In this document: positions 26,169-34,363 of the stretch, piece by piece
Layout of the letters: the number at the start of each line of letters is the position of its first letter
How positions within the stretch are numbered: position 1 is the stretch's first letter
Source of the DNA: Shimia isoporae
Lineage (GTDB): Bacteria > Pseudomonadota > Alphaproteobacteria > Rhodobacterales > Rhodobacteraceae
NCBI RefSeq assembly: GCF_004346865.1
Contig: NZ_SMGR01000001.1
Coordinates: 496,001 to 560,000 of the forward strand
Direction: 5' to 3'
Length of the DNA: 64,000 nucleotides
The notes under the pieces: generated by a model
Seen by the model: the letters and a program-made list of their open reading frames with translations, nothing else
What the model was told of the DNA's origin: nothing
Database searches by the model: none
Made by a program: the position numbers and the translations under genes

Positions 26169-27881
26169 GTGGCCCATCGTTTTTTCCGCTCAGTTGCCGT
26201 TTCTGCCCTTGTGGCGGCAATGGCGGTGCCTGCGAATGCTGACAGTTTTGCAGGGCCTTATTTGGCGGCGCGACAGGCCAGTTATGGCAGTGATTACGCC
26301 AATTCCGCGCGATATTACTCAGAAGCCCTGACCCGTGATCCGTCCAACCCTGCGTTGCTGGAAAACACGGTGCTTGCGTTTGTGGCGTTAGGGCAGATGG
26401 ATCGTGCGATGCCGGTGGCGCGCAAACTCGATGCGGAGGGATTCCAAAGTCAGATTGCCGAGATGGTGATCACTTCTGGCATGGTTCAGGACGGCCAATA
26501 TTCCGAATTGCTGTCGCGGCTTGAAAACCGTGGAGTGGGCCCTCTGGTCGACGGGCTGATGAAAGCCTGGGCGCAGATCGGACGCGGAGCGATGTCCGAA
26601 GCCTTGGCTGCATTTGATGCGGTCGCTTCCGAACCCGGTCTTTCCGGGTTCTCGGCTTACCACAAGGCGCTGGCGCTTGCTTCGGTTGGTGATTTCGAAG
26701 GGGCCGACGAGATTTTCGCAAGTGGTGCCGAAAACGGTTTGCAGCGCACGCGCCGCGGTGTGATGGCCGAGGTCGAGGTACTAAGCCAGTTGGACCGGAA
26801 CGATGATGCGCTTGCTCTACTCGATGAGGTGTTTGGCAGCGATCTGGACCCCGAGTTGCGACAGATGCAGGCGGACCTGATTGAAGGAAACCAGCTGCCA
26901 TTCACTCACGTGCGCAGCGCACAGGATGGCATCGCCGAAGTTTACTATACGATTGGAAGCGCCCTTCAGAACGAGGCCAACGCGGATTACACGTTGCTTT
27001 ATGCCCGCATTGCGGAGGCGCTGCGGAGCGACCATATCGAAGCAATCCTTTTGACCGCGGAATTGTTGGAAGCGCTCGACCAGTATGAGCTCGCGTCTCA
27101 AGCTTACAAACGCGTACCAGCGGACCATCCATCTTTCCACGCCGCAGAAATGGGACGGGCGGAAGCGCTTCGGGAATCGGGTAAGCTAGAAGCTGCAATC
27201 GAGGTTTTGGAACAGCTTGCGCGGAGCCAGGGTCATTTGCCGTATGTGCATTCGTCGCTTGGGGACTTGCACCGTCAGGAGCGGGAGTTCGAAGCGGCTG
27301 TGGCGTCTTACGACACAGCTATCGAGATTTTCGAGGAGTTGGAGCAGCGCCAATGGTTCCTGTTTTACGCGCGTGGCATTTCACACGAACGGCTGGACAA
27401 TTGGGAGCAAGCCGAGGCGGATTTCCGAAAAGCGTTGGAACTGAACCCCGAGCAGCCTCAGGTTCTGAATTATCTTGGTTATTCGCTGGTAGAGAAACAG
27501 ATCAAGCTGGAAGAAGCTCTGGATATGATCGAGCGCGCCGTGGCGGCGCGCCCCGACAGCGGGTACATCGTAGACAGTCTCGGTTGGGTGTTGTTCCGTC
27601 TTGGGCGCTATGATGAGGCCGTCATTCAGATGGAGCGGGCTGCGGAACTGATGCCTGTCGATCCCGTTGTAAATGACCATCTGGGCGACACTTTCTGGGC
27701 CGTTGGCCGCAAACTGGAGGCGCAGTTCCAATGGCGACGCGCGTTGAGTTTCGTTGACGAAGAAACCGCAGAAGAAGCCAAGCCAGACCGCATTCGGCGC
27801 AAGCTCGAGGTCGGTCTGGACGTGGTACTCGAAGAAGAAGGCGCTGAGCCGTTGAAAGTGGTCGATGGTTCGGACGGTTGA
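26169..27881 (+). CDS. Secreted tetratricopeptide-repeat protein
   Basis: The 570-residue protein begins with a signal peptide (FFRSVAVSALVAAMAVPANA) and is otherwise all-helical with TPR units. The clearest repeats are in the second half: LDNWEQAEADFRKALELNPEQPQVLNYLGY, then KLEEALDMIERAVAARPDSGYIVDSLGWVLFRLGRYDEA. It is predicted to lie in the periplasm or on the outer membrane as an assembly scaffold. I start at the GTG at 26169, which has AGGAG eight bases upstream, not at the TTG at 26112 inside the terminator tail. The ispE start lies within its last 17 bases, so the two genes are coupled. Confidence 0.88.
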   Translation: MAHRFFRSVAVSALVAAMAVPANADSFAGPYLAARQASYGSDYANSARYYSEALTRDPSNPALLENTVLAFVALGQMDRAMPVARKLDAEGFQSQIAEMVITSGMVQDGQYSELLSRLENRGVGPLVDGLMKAWAQIGRGAMSEALAAFDAVASEPGLSGFSAYHKALALASVGDFEGADEIFASGAENGLQRTRRGVMAEVEVLSQLDRNDDALALLDEVFGSDLDPELRQMQADLIEGNQLPFTHVRSAQDGIAEVYYTIGSALQNEANADYTLLYARIAEALRSDHIEAILLTAELLEALDQYELASQAYKRVPADHPSFHAAEMGRAEALRESGKLEAAIEVLEQLARSQGHLPYVHSSLGDLHRQEREFEAAVASYDTAIEIFEELEQRQWFLFYARGISHERLDNWEQAEADFRKALELNPEQPQVLNYLGYSLVEKQIKLEEALDMIERAVAARPDSGYIVDSLGWVLFRLGRYDEAVIQMERAAELMPVDPVVNDHLGDTFWAVGRKLEAQFQWRRALSFVDEETAEEAKPDRIRRKLEVGLDVVLEEEGAEPLKVVDGSDG

Positions 27882-28704
27882 GGCGTTTGCGCCGGCCAAA
27901 ATCAATCTGACTTTGCATGTCACAGGACAACGGGCTGATGGGTATCATCTGCTCGACTCTCTAGTTGTGTTTGCTGATATCGGTGATCGGCTCGCTGTGC
28001 AGCGGGCTCCTGACACATCACTTACGGTGACGGGGCCTCTTGCGGAAGGCGTGCCTTCGGATGAGAGCAATCTGGTTCACAAGGCGGCAAAAACCTTCGG
28101 GGTTTCGGCGCATATCGCCTTGGAAAAACATCTTCCAGCGGCCGCGGGAATCGGGGGTGGGTCGTCGGACGCTGCTGCCACCTTGCGCGCGCTTGCCGAC
28201 CTAACCGGCAAGCCGGTGCCACCTGTGGCTGATCTTCTTTCGCTTGGGGCAGATGTTCCGGTTTGTGTTGGACATGGCTGGCAGCGCATGTCGGGCATCG
28301 GTGAAGAGATAGCTCCTTTGGCGAATGGCGTCCGCTGGCCCGTCTTGTTGATCAATCCGGGAGTGGATGTGCCGACTCCGACGGTCTTCGCGGCCTTGCA
28401 AAGCAAGAACAATCCACCGATGCCTGACGAATTTCCGGACTGGTCCGACAGATCGGATGCTGTAAGTTGGCTTGCGGCACAGCGCAACGATCTAGAAGCG
28501 CCGGCAATTGCGGCGCGCCCCGTAATAGCCGAAGTGTTGAGCGCTTTGCGAGGCTGCCTTGGATGTGAGCTCGCGCGCATGTCCGGGTCCGGAGCGACGT
28601 GTTTCGGACTATTTGAGAGCGTTGAAAGCCGAGATGCCGCTGCAGAAGCAATCAGGACGGATTATGCGGATTGGTGGATTGAGACGTCTTGGATTTTGTC
28701 CTGA
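27865..28704 (+). CDS. ispE: 4-diphosphocytidyl-2-C-methyl-D-erythritol kinase
   Basis: IspE phosphorylates CDP-methylerythritol in the non-mevalonate isoprenoid pathway. This GHMP kinase has APAKINLTLHVTGQRADGYH at the N-terminus, the ATP loop LPAAAGIGGGSSDAAAT, and a late RMSGSGATCFGLF motif. It is 279 residues. The ATG overlaps the end of the TPR gene by 17 bases. It shares the isoprenoid theme with the polyprenyl synthase at 32 kb, though not the operon. Confidence 0.95.
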   Translation: MVRTVEAFAPAKINLTLHVTGQRADGYHLLDSLVVFADIGDRLAVQRAPDTSLTVTGPLAEGVPSDESNLVHKAAKTFGVSAHIALEKHLPAAAGIGGGSSDAAATLRALADLTGKPVPPVADLLSLGADVPVCVGHGWQRMSGIGEEIAPLANGVRWPVLLINPGVDVPTPTVFAALQSKNNPPMPDEFPDWSDRSDAVSWLAAQRNDLEAPAIAARPVIAEVLSALRGCLGCELARMSGSGATCFGLFESVESRDAAAEAIRTDYADWWIETSWILS

Positions 28705-28749
28705 CCGAGATTGGGTTTCCCCGACAAGTTCCGATCCGTCCCGAGCCCT

Positions 28750-29880
28750 TTACCTAGAGCGGTACCAAAAGGACAACTGGCGGCTTTCGCCGTTGGGAGG
28801 GAGCGGGAAAGGAGCGCCCCGCTGGATCTGGATGCGGGCGGCGCGGTTGACGTCCGCGTTGCCGGAACCATCGACGACCTCAACCCAGTTCAAGGAACCG
28901 TCCGGGCTGATCTCGAAGAACACCCGTGCCCATCCCGGCGCTTTGACGTGAACCGGTGGTGTTCGGTTGAGGTGCACAAGGACGCGGCCAGCATAATTCG
29001 TTGTGGTGGAGTTGCCCGGGCCGCGGGAATTGGCGCCGGAGCCGGTTTCAATACCGAACCCACCGACAGTGGCGAGAGATCCTTCGCGGCGGTAGGTTTC
29101 CAGCGGAGATTCCACGGTTTCGGTAGAATTACGCAGCTCCTCAAACCCGTCACGCCAACCCGGAAACATCGGTTTGGGCTCGGTTTCGGTGCTGTTCTCA
29201 GGCGGCGCGTCCTGAGCATCTTCAAGGGGTTCAACCAGTTCGGGCTCGGTAACCTGTTCTTCTTGAGGGTCGACAAGAGGCGTGACAGGCACAACAGGCA
29301 GAGCAGTTTCCGGCAGGGAGGCGATCACCTCATCCGATGGGTCCGTAGTTTCCGGTTCGACAGGGGGGGCAGATTCGATCGGGGCGACCGGTTCAAGAGC
29401 CTCGGCGGTTTCGGTTTCCGAACCGAGAGGCGACGGCGTGTCCGTTTGAGGTTGAACCGGTTCTGTCTCGTCCGGTTGCGCTGATGGCTCGGTGACATCT
29501 GGTTCTGACACAAAATCACTTTGTGTACCGGCCAAGGGGACCGGTTCGACGATTTCGGCGGCGCCGGTGTCCGGTGCAAACGTATCTTGCGGATTCTCGG
29601 AGGCTACATGAACTTCTGTGTCGGGTACTTCCGCCTCGCTGGGTGGCACAGGCTCGACCGGTGGGTCCTGTTCGGGTTCCGGAACTGTTTCGGGCTGTTC
29701 AGGCTCCTGTACCGTTTCTGCTATGTCTTCAAACGCATTGCCAAGCGCGATCACATCTCCGGCTGTTTCCTGAGGCGGAGCGGCGCGATCAACGCGGACT
29801 GCAACGCCCAGCCCCAACACGTGCACTGCGAGGGACAAAAGAAGCGCACAGCAGGCGATGAGTAGGGACCGGCGGATCAC
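28750..29880 (-). CDS. tonB: TonB family protein with a long acidic Pro-rich linker
   Basis: TonB spans the periplasm and passes energy from the ExbB/ExbD motor to outer-membrane receptors. The 376-residue product has an N-terminal anchor helix (LLIACCALLLSLAVHVLGLGVAV), then a very long Glu/Pro/Val-rich linker (about residues 35-270). The C-terminal domain has RVFFEISPDGSLNWVEVVDGSGNADVNRAARI. The linker is longer than in E. coli TonB (239 residues in total). The start is GTG, overlapping the exbD stop (GTGA). It ends the five-gene operon. No TonB-dependent receptor is nearby. Confidence 0.88.
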   Translation of the reverse strand: MIRRSLLIACCALLLSLAVHVLGLGVAVRVDRAAPPQETAGDVIALGNAFEDIAETVQEPEQPETVPEPEQDPPVEPVPPSEAEVPDTEVHVASENPQDTFAPDTGAAEIVEPVPLAGTQSDFVSEPDVTEPSAQPDETEPVQPQTDTPSPLGSETETAEALEPVAPIESAPPVEPETTDPSDEVIASLPETALPVVPVTPLVDPQEEQVTEPELVEPLEDAQDAPPENSTETEPKPMFPGWRDGFEELRNSTETVESPLETYRREGSLATVGGFGIETGSGANSRGPGNSTTTNYAGRVLVHLNRTPPVHVKAPGWARVFFEISPDGSLNWVEVVDGSGNADVNRAARIQIQRGAPFPLPPNGESRQLSFWYRSR

Positions 29881-30254
29881 TGCAACGCCCGCTCGGTCAC
29901 AAGGATAACGGAAGATGCGCCGGCATTGCGCAAGGCGCCGGTGACTTCCATCAAGCGTAGGGCATCCACGTCCCGATCAGGCACAATGCGTGTTGGACCG
30001 CCGCCTTGGGTTTCGACAAAGTCCTCAGCAGTTGTGGCTTGGCCGCGGAATGTGAGGCTGCCGTCTGAATGCAAAATGAGTGCATCCGGTGGTTCGCGCC
30101 CCTCAAGGTCGCTTGTCTGTACGAGGTTCAGATCAGGATCAAGCGGTGCAGCAACAGTGCCGGCGATCAGGAAAAAGACCAGCATCAGAAAAACGACGTT
30201 GATCAAGGGGATGGTCGAGTCCCGCTTTTTGCGAAGTGGCGACTGGCGGATCAT
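29877..30254 (-). CDS. exbD: ExbD/TolR-family protein, Asp-to-Asn variant
   Basis: The 125-residue protein has a basic N-terminus, one membrane helix (residues about 14-34) and a periplasmic domain. In the helix the motif is IPLINVVFLMLVFF: residue 19 is Asn, coded AAC, where ExbD and TolR normally carry the proton-relaying Asp. The partner ExbD upstream retains Asp at the matching position. The ATG at 30254 is four bases after the upstream exbD stop; the open frame to 30413 is an overlap shadow. The substitution suggests this copy cannot carry protons itself. Confidence 0.88.
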   Translation of the reverse strand: MIRQSPLRKKRDSTIPLINVVFLMLVFFLIAGTVAAPLDPDLNLVQTSDLEGREPPDALILHSDGSLTFRGQATTAEDFVETQGGGPTRIVPDRDVDALRLMEVTGALRNAGASSVILVTERALQ

Positions 30255-30258
30255 CGGG

Positions 30259-30624
30259 TCACTCCAAGACCAGCACGTCAAGATCGCCGCGCGTGCGCAT
30301 TTGGTGTAGGAAATCCACGAGGCGTTGGGCGGTGGTGCCTTGATCGAGACTGACCAGAACCTGACCGGCTTCAATATCGCTGGCAATGTCATCCAGCGTT
30401 GCAGATTGTCCATTCAGGGTCAGACGGTCCGGACCAAGCTGCACAAAGTGACGGTCCACGGTTGTTTGCGCCGTTCCACTTCCCTGGCGTGCGTTGCTGA
30501 GTTCGATTTCACCGAAGGTGGAAAAGGTTGATGTCAACATGAAGAACAGCAACAGCAAGAAAATCACGTCGATCAACGGCGTGAGGGCCAGTGGGCGGCG
30601 CACAAATGGCGCTAGGTTACGCAT
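30259..30624 (-). CDS. exbD: ExbD/TolR-family biopolymer transporter
   Basis: The 121-residue protein has one membrane helix containing TPLIDVIFLLLLFFML, with the conserved proton-carrying Asp at residue 19. A periplasmic domain with LGPDRLTLNGQSATLDD follows. It forms the proton-driven motor with ExbB that energises TonB. I start at the second ATG (ending 30624, GCAGGG upstream), which overlaps the exbB end by eight bases; an ATG five codons earlier is possible. It is directly upstream of the Asn-variant exbD. Confidence 0.9.
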   Translation of the reverse strand: MRNLAPFVRRPLALTPLIDVIFLLLLFFMLTSTFSTFGEIELSNARQGSGTAQTTVDRHFVQLGPDRLTLNGQSATLDDIASDIEAGQVLVSLDQGTTAQRLVDFLHQMRTRGDLDVLVLE

Positions 30625-31270
30625 GGCCCTGCGCCGCATTTGAGGCGACCGTACCGGCGGCGCCCCGTGGCATCAAAACCGTACGTAGTGCCTTGTCTGC
30701 AAAGACGCGTTCGCGGGCGGTTCGGCTCTCGAGCCAAGACAGGATCATAGATGTGGGCATCGCCACCGCAAGTCCGACTGCAGTTGTAACAAGAGCCACC
30801 CAGATGCCGCCTGCGAGCAACGAAGGATCAACCGAGGCGCCGGAAGACTGAAGACTTTGGAAAGCTTCGATCATGCCGAGCACGGTGCCAAACAAGCCGA
30901 GCAGAGGCGCCAGTTGGGCAATCGTGTCCAGTAGGCGAAATCCCCTTTCCAAGCGAGCAAGGGCAAGGCCGGCCTCTGCGTCCAAACGGTCGCTCAAGGC
31001 TTGGGAGTTGGGCATGTGGATGGCCGCTTCGATGAAAGGCGCAAGATAGCTGCGGCTTTGCGAAAGGCGCGCCTGCGCAGCGTTTGCGTCGCCTGCATCC
31101 CACTCTGACAGCGCTTCGGACAGCACCTTGTGGCGGCCGACTCCAGACGCTGCGAATTGCCAGAGTTTGTAGATCGTGACAGCAAAGGTCAGAACCGACA
31201 TCACCAAAAGAATTGCCACCACCGGCCCACCAAGAGCCAATACATCGCGCAAACCATCCATCGCATTCAT
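30617..31270 (-). CDS. exbB: MotA/TolQ/ExbB proton channel family protein
   Basis: The 217-residue membrane protein has an N-terminal helix (DVLALGGPVVAILLVMSVLTFAV). Two later helices, LLDTIAQLAPLLGLFGTVLGMIEAFQ and LVTTAVGLAVAMPTSMILSWLE, carry the conserved Thr and Gly positions of the channel. ExbB forms a pentameric ring around an ExbD dimer. I start at the ATG ending 31270, which overlaps the upstream gene's stop (ATGA); the frame is open 17 codons further. An ATG three codons in is an alternative. Confidence 0.92.
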   Translation of the reverse strand: MNAMDGLRDVLALGGPVVAILLVMSVLTFAVTIYKLWQFAASGVGRHKVLSEALSEWDAGDANAAQARLSQSRSYLAPFIEAAIHMPNSQALSDRLDAEAGLALARLERGFRLLDTIAQLAPLLGLFGTVLGMIEAFQSLQSSGASVDPSLLAGGIWVALVTTAVGLAVAMPTSMILSWLESRTARERVFADKALRTVLMPRGAAGTVASNAAQGHA

Positions 31271-31695
31271 CCCAGTAGTTTTATGGTGATACGGCTGCTC
31301 AGTGACAGTCCGTCGCTGCAAACAGTGCTTTGCACACCATCAATAACGCAGCTGTTGGTCCCATTGATAAGGGCTTGAGAAATTGCATTGCAGTTCATGC
31401 CTGAAACGTCGAATTGGCGGACTCTCAGGCGGCCGTCAGGTAACTCACGAAAATCAAACAGCGCCAGTCGTACAACGGCACCTTCAGCGTCAAAGATCAC
31501 GGTTTCGAAAACGGCCTTGTCGATCGCCTGAGACGTCTCATTGTGAGCCACAAAAGTGAACCGGCACGCACCTTCGACGTCCTCTACCGCATTGAGTTCG
31601 AGAGAAATTCCGGCGGGTGCTTCCGTCGATTGCGCCGTGGCAATAGTTGGCAAAGCCAGCAGGGCGATTGCAAGTAAGCGTAAGATAACAGGCAT
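31267..31695 (-). CDS. Periplasmic protein of the ExbB/ExbD/TonB operon, unknown function
   Basis: The 142-residue protein has a signal peptide (ILRLLAIALLALPTIATAQS) and a beta-rich body with four cysteines (GACRF, MNCNA, NSCVI and TVCSD). Two disulfides are therefore possible in the periplasm. I do not recognise a named family. It heads the operon and overlaps exbB by ATGA, so a tight link to the TonB motor is likely, but any role is inference. About 190 bases upstream separate it from the polyprenyl synthase gene and must hold the operon promoter. Confidence 0.75.
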   Translation of the reverse strand: MPVILRLLAIALLALPTIATAQSTEAPAGISLELNAVEDVEGACRFTFVAHNETSQAIDKAVFETVIFDAEGAVVRLALFDFRELPDGRLRVRQFDVSGMNCNAISQALINGTNSCVIDGVQSTVCSDGLSLSSRITIKLLG

Positions 31696-31885
31696 TTACG
31701 GTTCCTATGTGGTGGACCGCGTGGCCAAGGGGCGGCTGCGTCAATCCTCTAAAATTAGTTCTTGATAGCTTAGAGAATGGCACAGAGAAAGATCAGGCTG
31801 ATCACCTTGCCGTGGAGAGGCGAGAGATTGCCCAGAATCTGGCTTTCGGGTTTGCGCCCAGATGGTCAGATGCTCAAAACCGACT

Positions 31886-32887
31886 TTAGTTTAGTCGCGC
31901 GACTACGTAGTCGGCTATGTCGGCCAACAGCTCGCGGATCTCGTGTTCCGGCAGTTGCCCAATTGCGGACTTGGCTTTCTCCGCCCAAGCCAGCGCGTCG
32001 TCGCGTGTTGCGGTCAACGTGTCATACTTGGCCATGAGCCCCAGCGCGTGCTCAAGGTCGCCTTCTTCCTGACGGCCTTTTTCAATCGTGCGGATCCAGA
32101 ATGCGCGTTCTTCTTCGGTGGATTGCGCGACGGCTTTGATCACTGGCAAAGTCAATTTGCGTTCACGAAAGTCGTCGCCGACGTTCTTCCCGGTTTGCGC
32201 GCTGTCGCCCTGATAGTCGAGTAGATCGTCCGCGATCTGGAAAGCGATTCCGAGGGCGTCTCCGTAATCAAACAAGGCTTTGACATGCGAAGTGTCGGCC
32301 CCTGCTATCACCCCGCCGACTTCGGTGGCGGCCGAAAACAAAGCAGCGGTTTTTCCGCGTACAACCTGAAGGTACACGCCCTCATCGGTTGCGAGATCCG
32401 TGGCGGCGGTAAGTTGAAGGACTTCGCCTTCTGCAATCGTTGCAGATGCGTTCGATAGGATACGCAAAACGTCGATGTTGCCTGTTTCCGTCATCAGCTG
32501 GAAGCTGCGAGAAAACAAATAGTCACCAACCAGAACGGAGCTTTTGTTGTCCCAAAGAAGGTTTGCCGTGGGACGTCCGCGACGCTGCGCGCTTTCATCG
32601 ACGACGTCATCATGAAGCAAAGTGGCTGTGTGAATAAATTCCACGGTTGCAGCAAGGTGGACGTGATAGGGGCCGGTATAGTCGCACAGTCGTGCCGCGG
32701 CGAGCGTGAGCATCGGACGGAGCCGTTTGCCGCCGGCGCCTACGAGGTGCGCTGTCACCTCGGGAATACGTGGAGCATGTTCGGAAGCCATACGCTCTTC
32801 TATCAGCGCGTTAACGGCGTCCATCTCTTCGGCCAGCAAGGCGGCGAGAGCTTCGTGAGGTTTGCTGGCTGCGGTATCGAGGCCCAT
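31886..32887 (-). CDS. ispB: Polyprenyl diphosphate synthase (ubiquinone side chain)
   Basis: The enzyme builds the long prenyl tail of ubiquinone by adding isopentenyl units. The 333 residues hold the first Asp-rich motif LLHDDVVDESAQRRG, the GKTAALF segment and the second Asp-rich motif ADDLLDYQGD. Rhodobacterales make ubiquinone-10, so a decaprenyl product is likely, but chain length cannot be read reliably. Divergent from the DUF2007 gene, it starts at the ATG ending 32887. Confidence 0.93.
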   Translation of the reverse strand: MGLDTAASKPHEALAALLAEEMDAVNALIEERMASEHAPRIPEVTAHLVGAGGKRLRPMLTLAAARLCDYTGPYHVHLAATVEFIHTATLLHDDVVDESAQRRGRPTANLLWDNKSSVLVGDYLFSRSFQLMTETGNIDVLRILSNASATIAEGEVLQLTAATDLATDEGVYLQVVRGKTAALFSAATEVGGVIAGADTSHVKALFDYGDALGIAFQIADDLLDYQGDSAQTGKNVGDDFRERKLTLPVIKAVAQSTEEERAFWIRTIEKGRQEEGDLEHALGLMAKYDTLTATRDDALAWAEKAKSAIGQLPEHEIRELLADIADYVVARLN

Positions 32888-32959
32888 ACGCTATTTTCCT
32901 GGCTCAACTTCTTGTGGCTGGGGTCGACAAGTGCTTACCCCTGCTCTTACATCCCTATT

Positions 32960-33181
32960 ATGAAAGAGCTTTTGCGCAGCAACGACCCGACGATCATCGC
33001 TTTTGCCTCCGCCCTGCTTCAGGGGGAGGGTATAGACTGCTTTGAAATGGACGTAAATATGAGCGTGCTGGAAGGTAGTATCGGTATTTTGCCCCGCAGA
33101 TTGATGGTGCGGCAGGACGATTTATCAGCCGCTGAGGTTGTCATGGCGGACAACAATATCGCGTTGGGACGGGACCGTTGA
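32960..33181 (+). CDS. DUF2007 domain-containing protein
   Basis: The 73-residue protein reads MKELLRSNDPTIIAFASALL, then an EGIDCFEMDVNMSVLEGSIG segment and a RRLMVRQDDLSAAEVVMAD tail, matching the small signal-transducing-type DUF2007 fold. Function is unknown. The ATG lies in a longer frame opened at 32612 that is only antisense to ispB. The methyltransferase gene starts within its stop codon, so the two are coupled. Confidence 0.85.
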   Translation: MKELLRSNDPTIIAFASALLQGEGIDCFEMDVNMSVLEGSIGILPRRLMVRQDDLSAAEVVMADNNIALGRDR

Positions 33182-33939
33182 TCGAGACGTCCGAAAATGC
33201 CTTCCTTGGCGGGCGTTTGACACTTCGGCAACCACTAAAGGGCTATCGAGCAGGAGTTGATCCGGTTTTGCTGGCCGCGACAATACCTGCGAAAAGCGGG
33301 CAATCTGTGCTCGAGTTGGGGTGCGGTGTGGGCACTGCGTTGTTTTGCTTGGCGATGCGTGTGCCAGAGTTGAGTTTGGCCGCTGTTGAGGTTCAGCCAA
33401 CCTATGCCGCGCTTGCCCGTGAAAACGCTCATGCGAACGACATCGTGGCGGACATACGCGAAGGTGATCTGGCGACGCTGCCAGATGATTTCCGGCTACG
33501 CCTGTTCGATCATGTGATTGCCAATCCGCCATACTTTGACCGGACGGCGAGTTCTCCCGCGGCGAATGAAGGCCGAGAGGTTGCGATGGGGGAGGGCACG
33601 GCGTTGTCTGTTTGGGTCGATGTGGCGGCGCGTCGTCTTGCGCCAAAGGGGTATGCCACATTCATTCACCGAGCGGAGAGGCTGCCCGAGTTATTGATGC
33701 ACGTAGGCAAAAAGCTTGGATCCATCGAGATTTTGCCGCTGCAGGCCCGAGCTGGACGGGATGCGGGTTTGGTGGTTTTGCGCGCCCGCAAAGGCGGCCG
33801 TGCGGATTTTCGTCTTTGTGCGCCTGTAATGATGCACGAAGGCGCGCGTCACGAAACCGATGGCGAGAGCTATACGCCGGAGATTCGCTCGGTTTTGCGC
33901 GATGGGGCGGCCTTGGCTTTCGGAAGCAACAAAAAATAA
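33178..33939 (+). CDS. TrmN6-like N6-adenine methyltransferase
   Basis: The 253-residue Rossmann methyltransferase has the SAM loop VLELGCGVGTALFCLAMR and the adenine-N6 catalytic motif ANPPYFD. Both are typical of the TrmN6/YfiC group that modifies A37 of tRNA-Val. tRNA as substrate is inferred from family. The start is TTG at 33178 with GGGACGGGA upstream, overlapping the DUF2007 stop. No terminator follows before a 234-base non-coding gap. Confidence 0.85.
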   Translation: MIETSENAFLGGRLTLRQPLKGYRAGVDPVLLAATIPAKSGQSVLELGCGVGTALFCLAMRVPELSLAAVEVQPTYAALARENAHANDIVADIREGDLATLPDDFRLRLFDHVIANPPYFDRTASSPAANEGREVAMGEGTALSVWVDVAARRLAPKGYATFIHRAERLPELLMHVGKKLGSIEILPLQARAGRDAGLVVLRARKGGRADFRLCAPVMMHEGARHETDGESYTPEIRSVLRDGAALAFGSNKK

Positions 33940-34173
33940 ATCGGAATTTTGCAGGGGTGTTGTTGCGAGACAGCATAGGATTGGCGTCAGCGAGAAACGT
34001 TAGCGATTTCCACGCCTTGCCAAAAATTCACGTTTCCAAAGAAATTATGACAGGCGCGCACGGTTGCGGCAATTTTCCGCTGTTGTTGCAAAAGCAGCGC
34101 AAGTCCAGCGTGACAGGGCGCGGTTTCTGTGGTGCAATCCTCATACAGTTTTTGTTTTGATAGGAGAGACGAT

Positions 34174-34338
34174 ATGAGCGTAAGCGCACACCTGGAAGAA
34201 CTGAAACGCAAGCACGAAGCGCTTTCTGACCAAGTAGAAGCGGAGCAGCGTTCACCCGGTGCCAGCGATCTTGAAATTGCTGAAATGAAAAAGCAGAAGC
34301 TTAAGCTCAAGGAAGAGATCACGCGCCTTTCGGCGTAA
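34174..34338 (+). CDS. YdcH-type DUF465 small protein
   Basis: The 54-residue helical protein reads MSVSAHLEELKRKHEALSDQ and continues with a basic coiled-coil ending in KLKLKEEITRL. This matches DUF465 (YdcH), small cytoplasmic proteins of unknown role. TAGGAGAGAC gives a strong ribosome-binding site before the ATG at 34174; the longer frame from 34129 is not used. The 234 bases upstream hold its promoter and no other gene I can see. Confidence 0.88.
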   Translation: MSVSAHLEELKRKHEALSDQVEAEQRSPGASDLEIAEMKKQKLKLKEEITRLSA

Positions 34339-34363
34339 CTTTTCCAAGCCGCCGACCGGAAAT

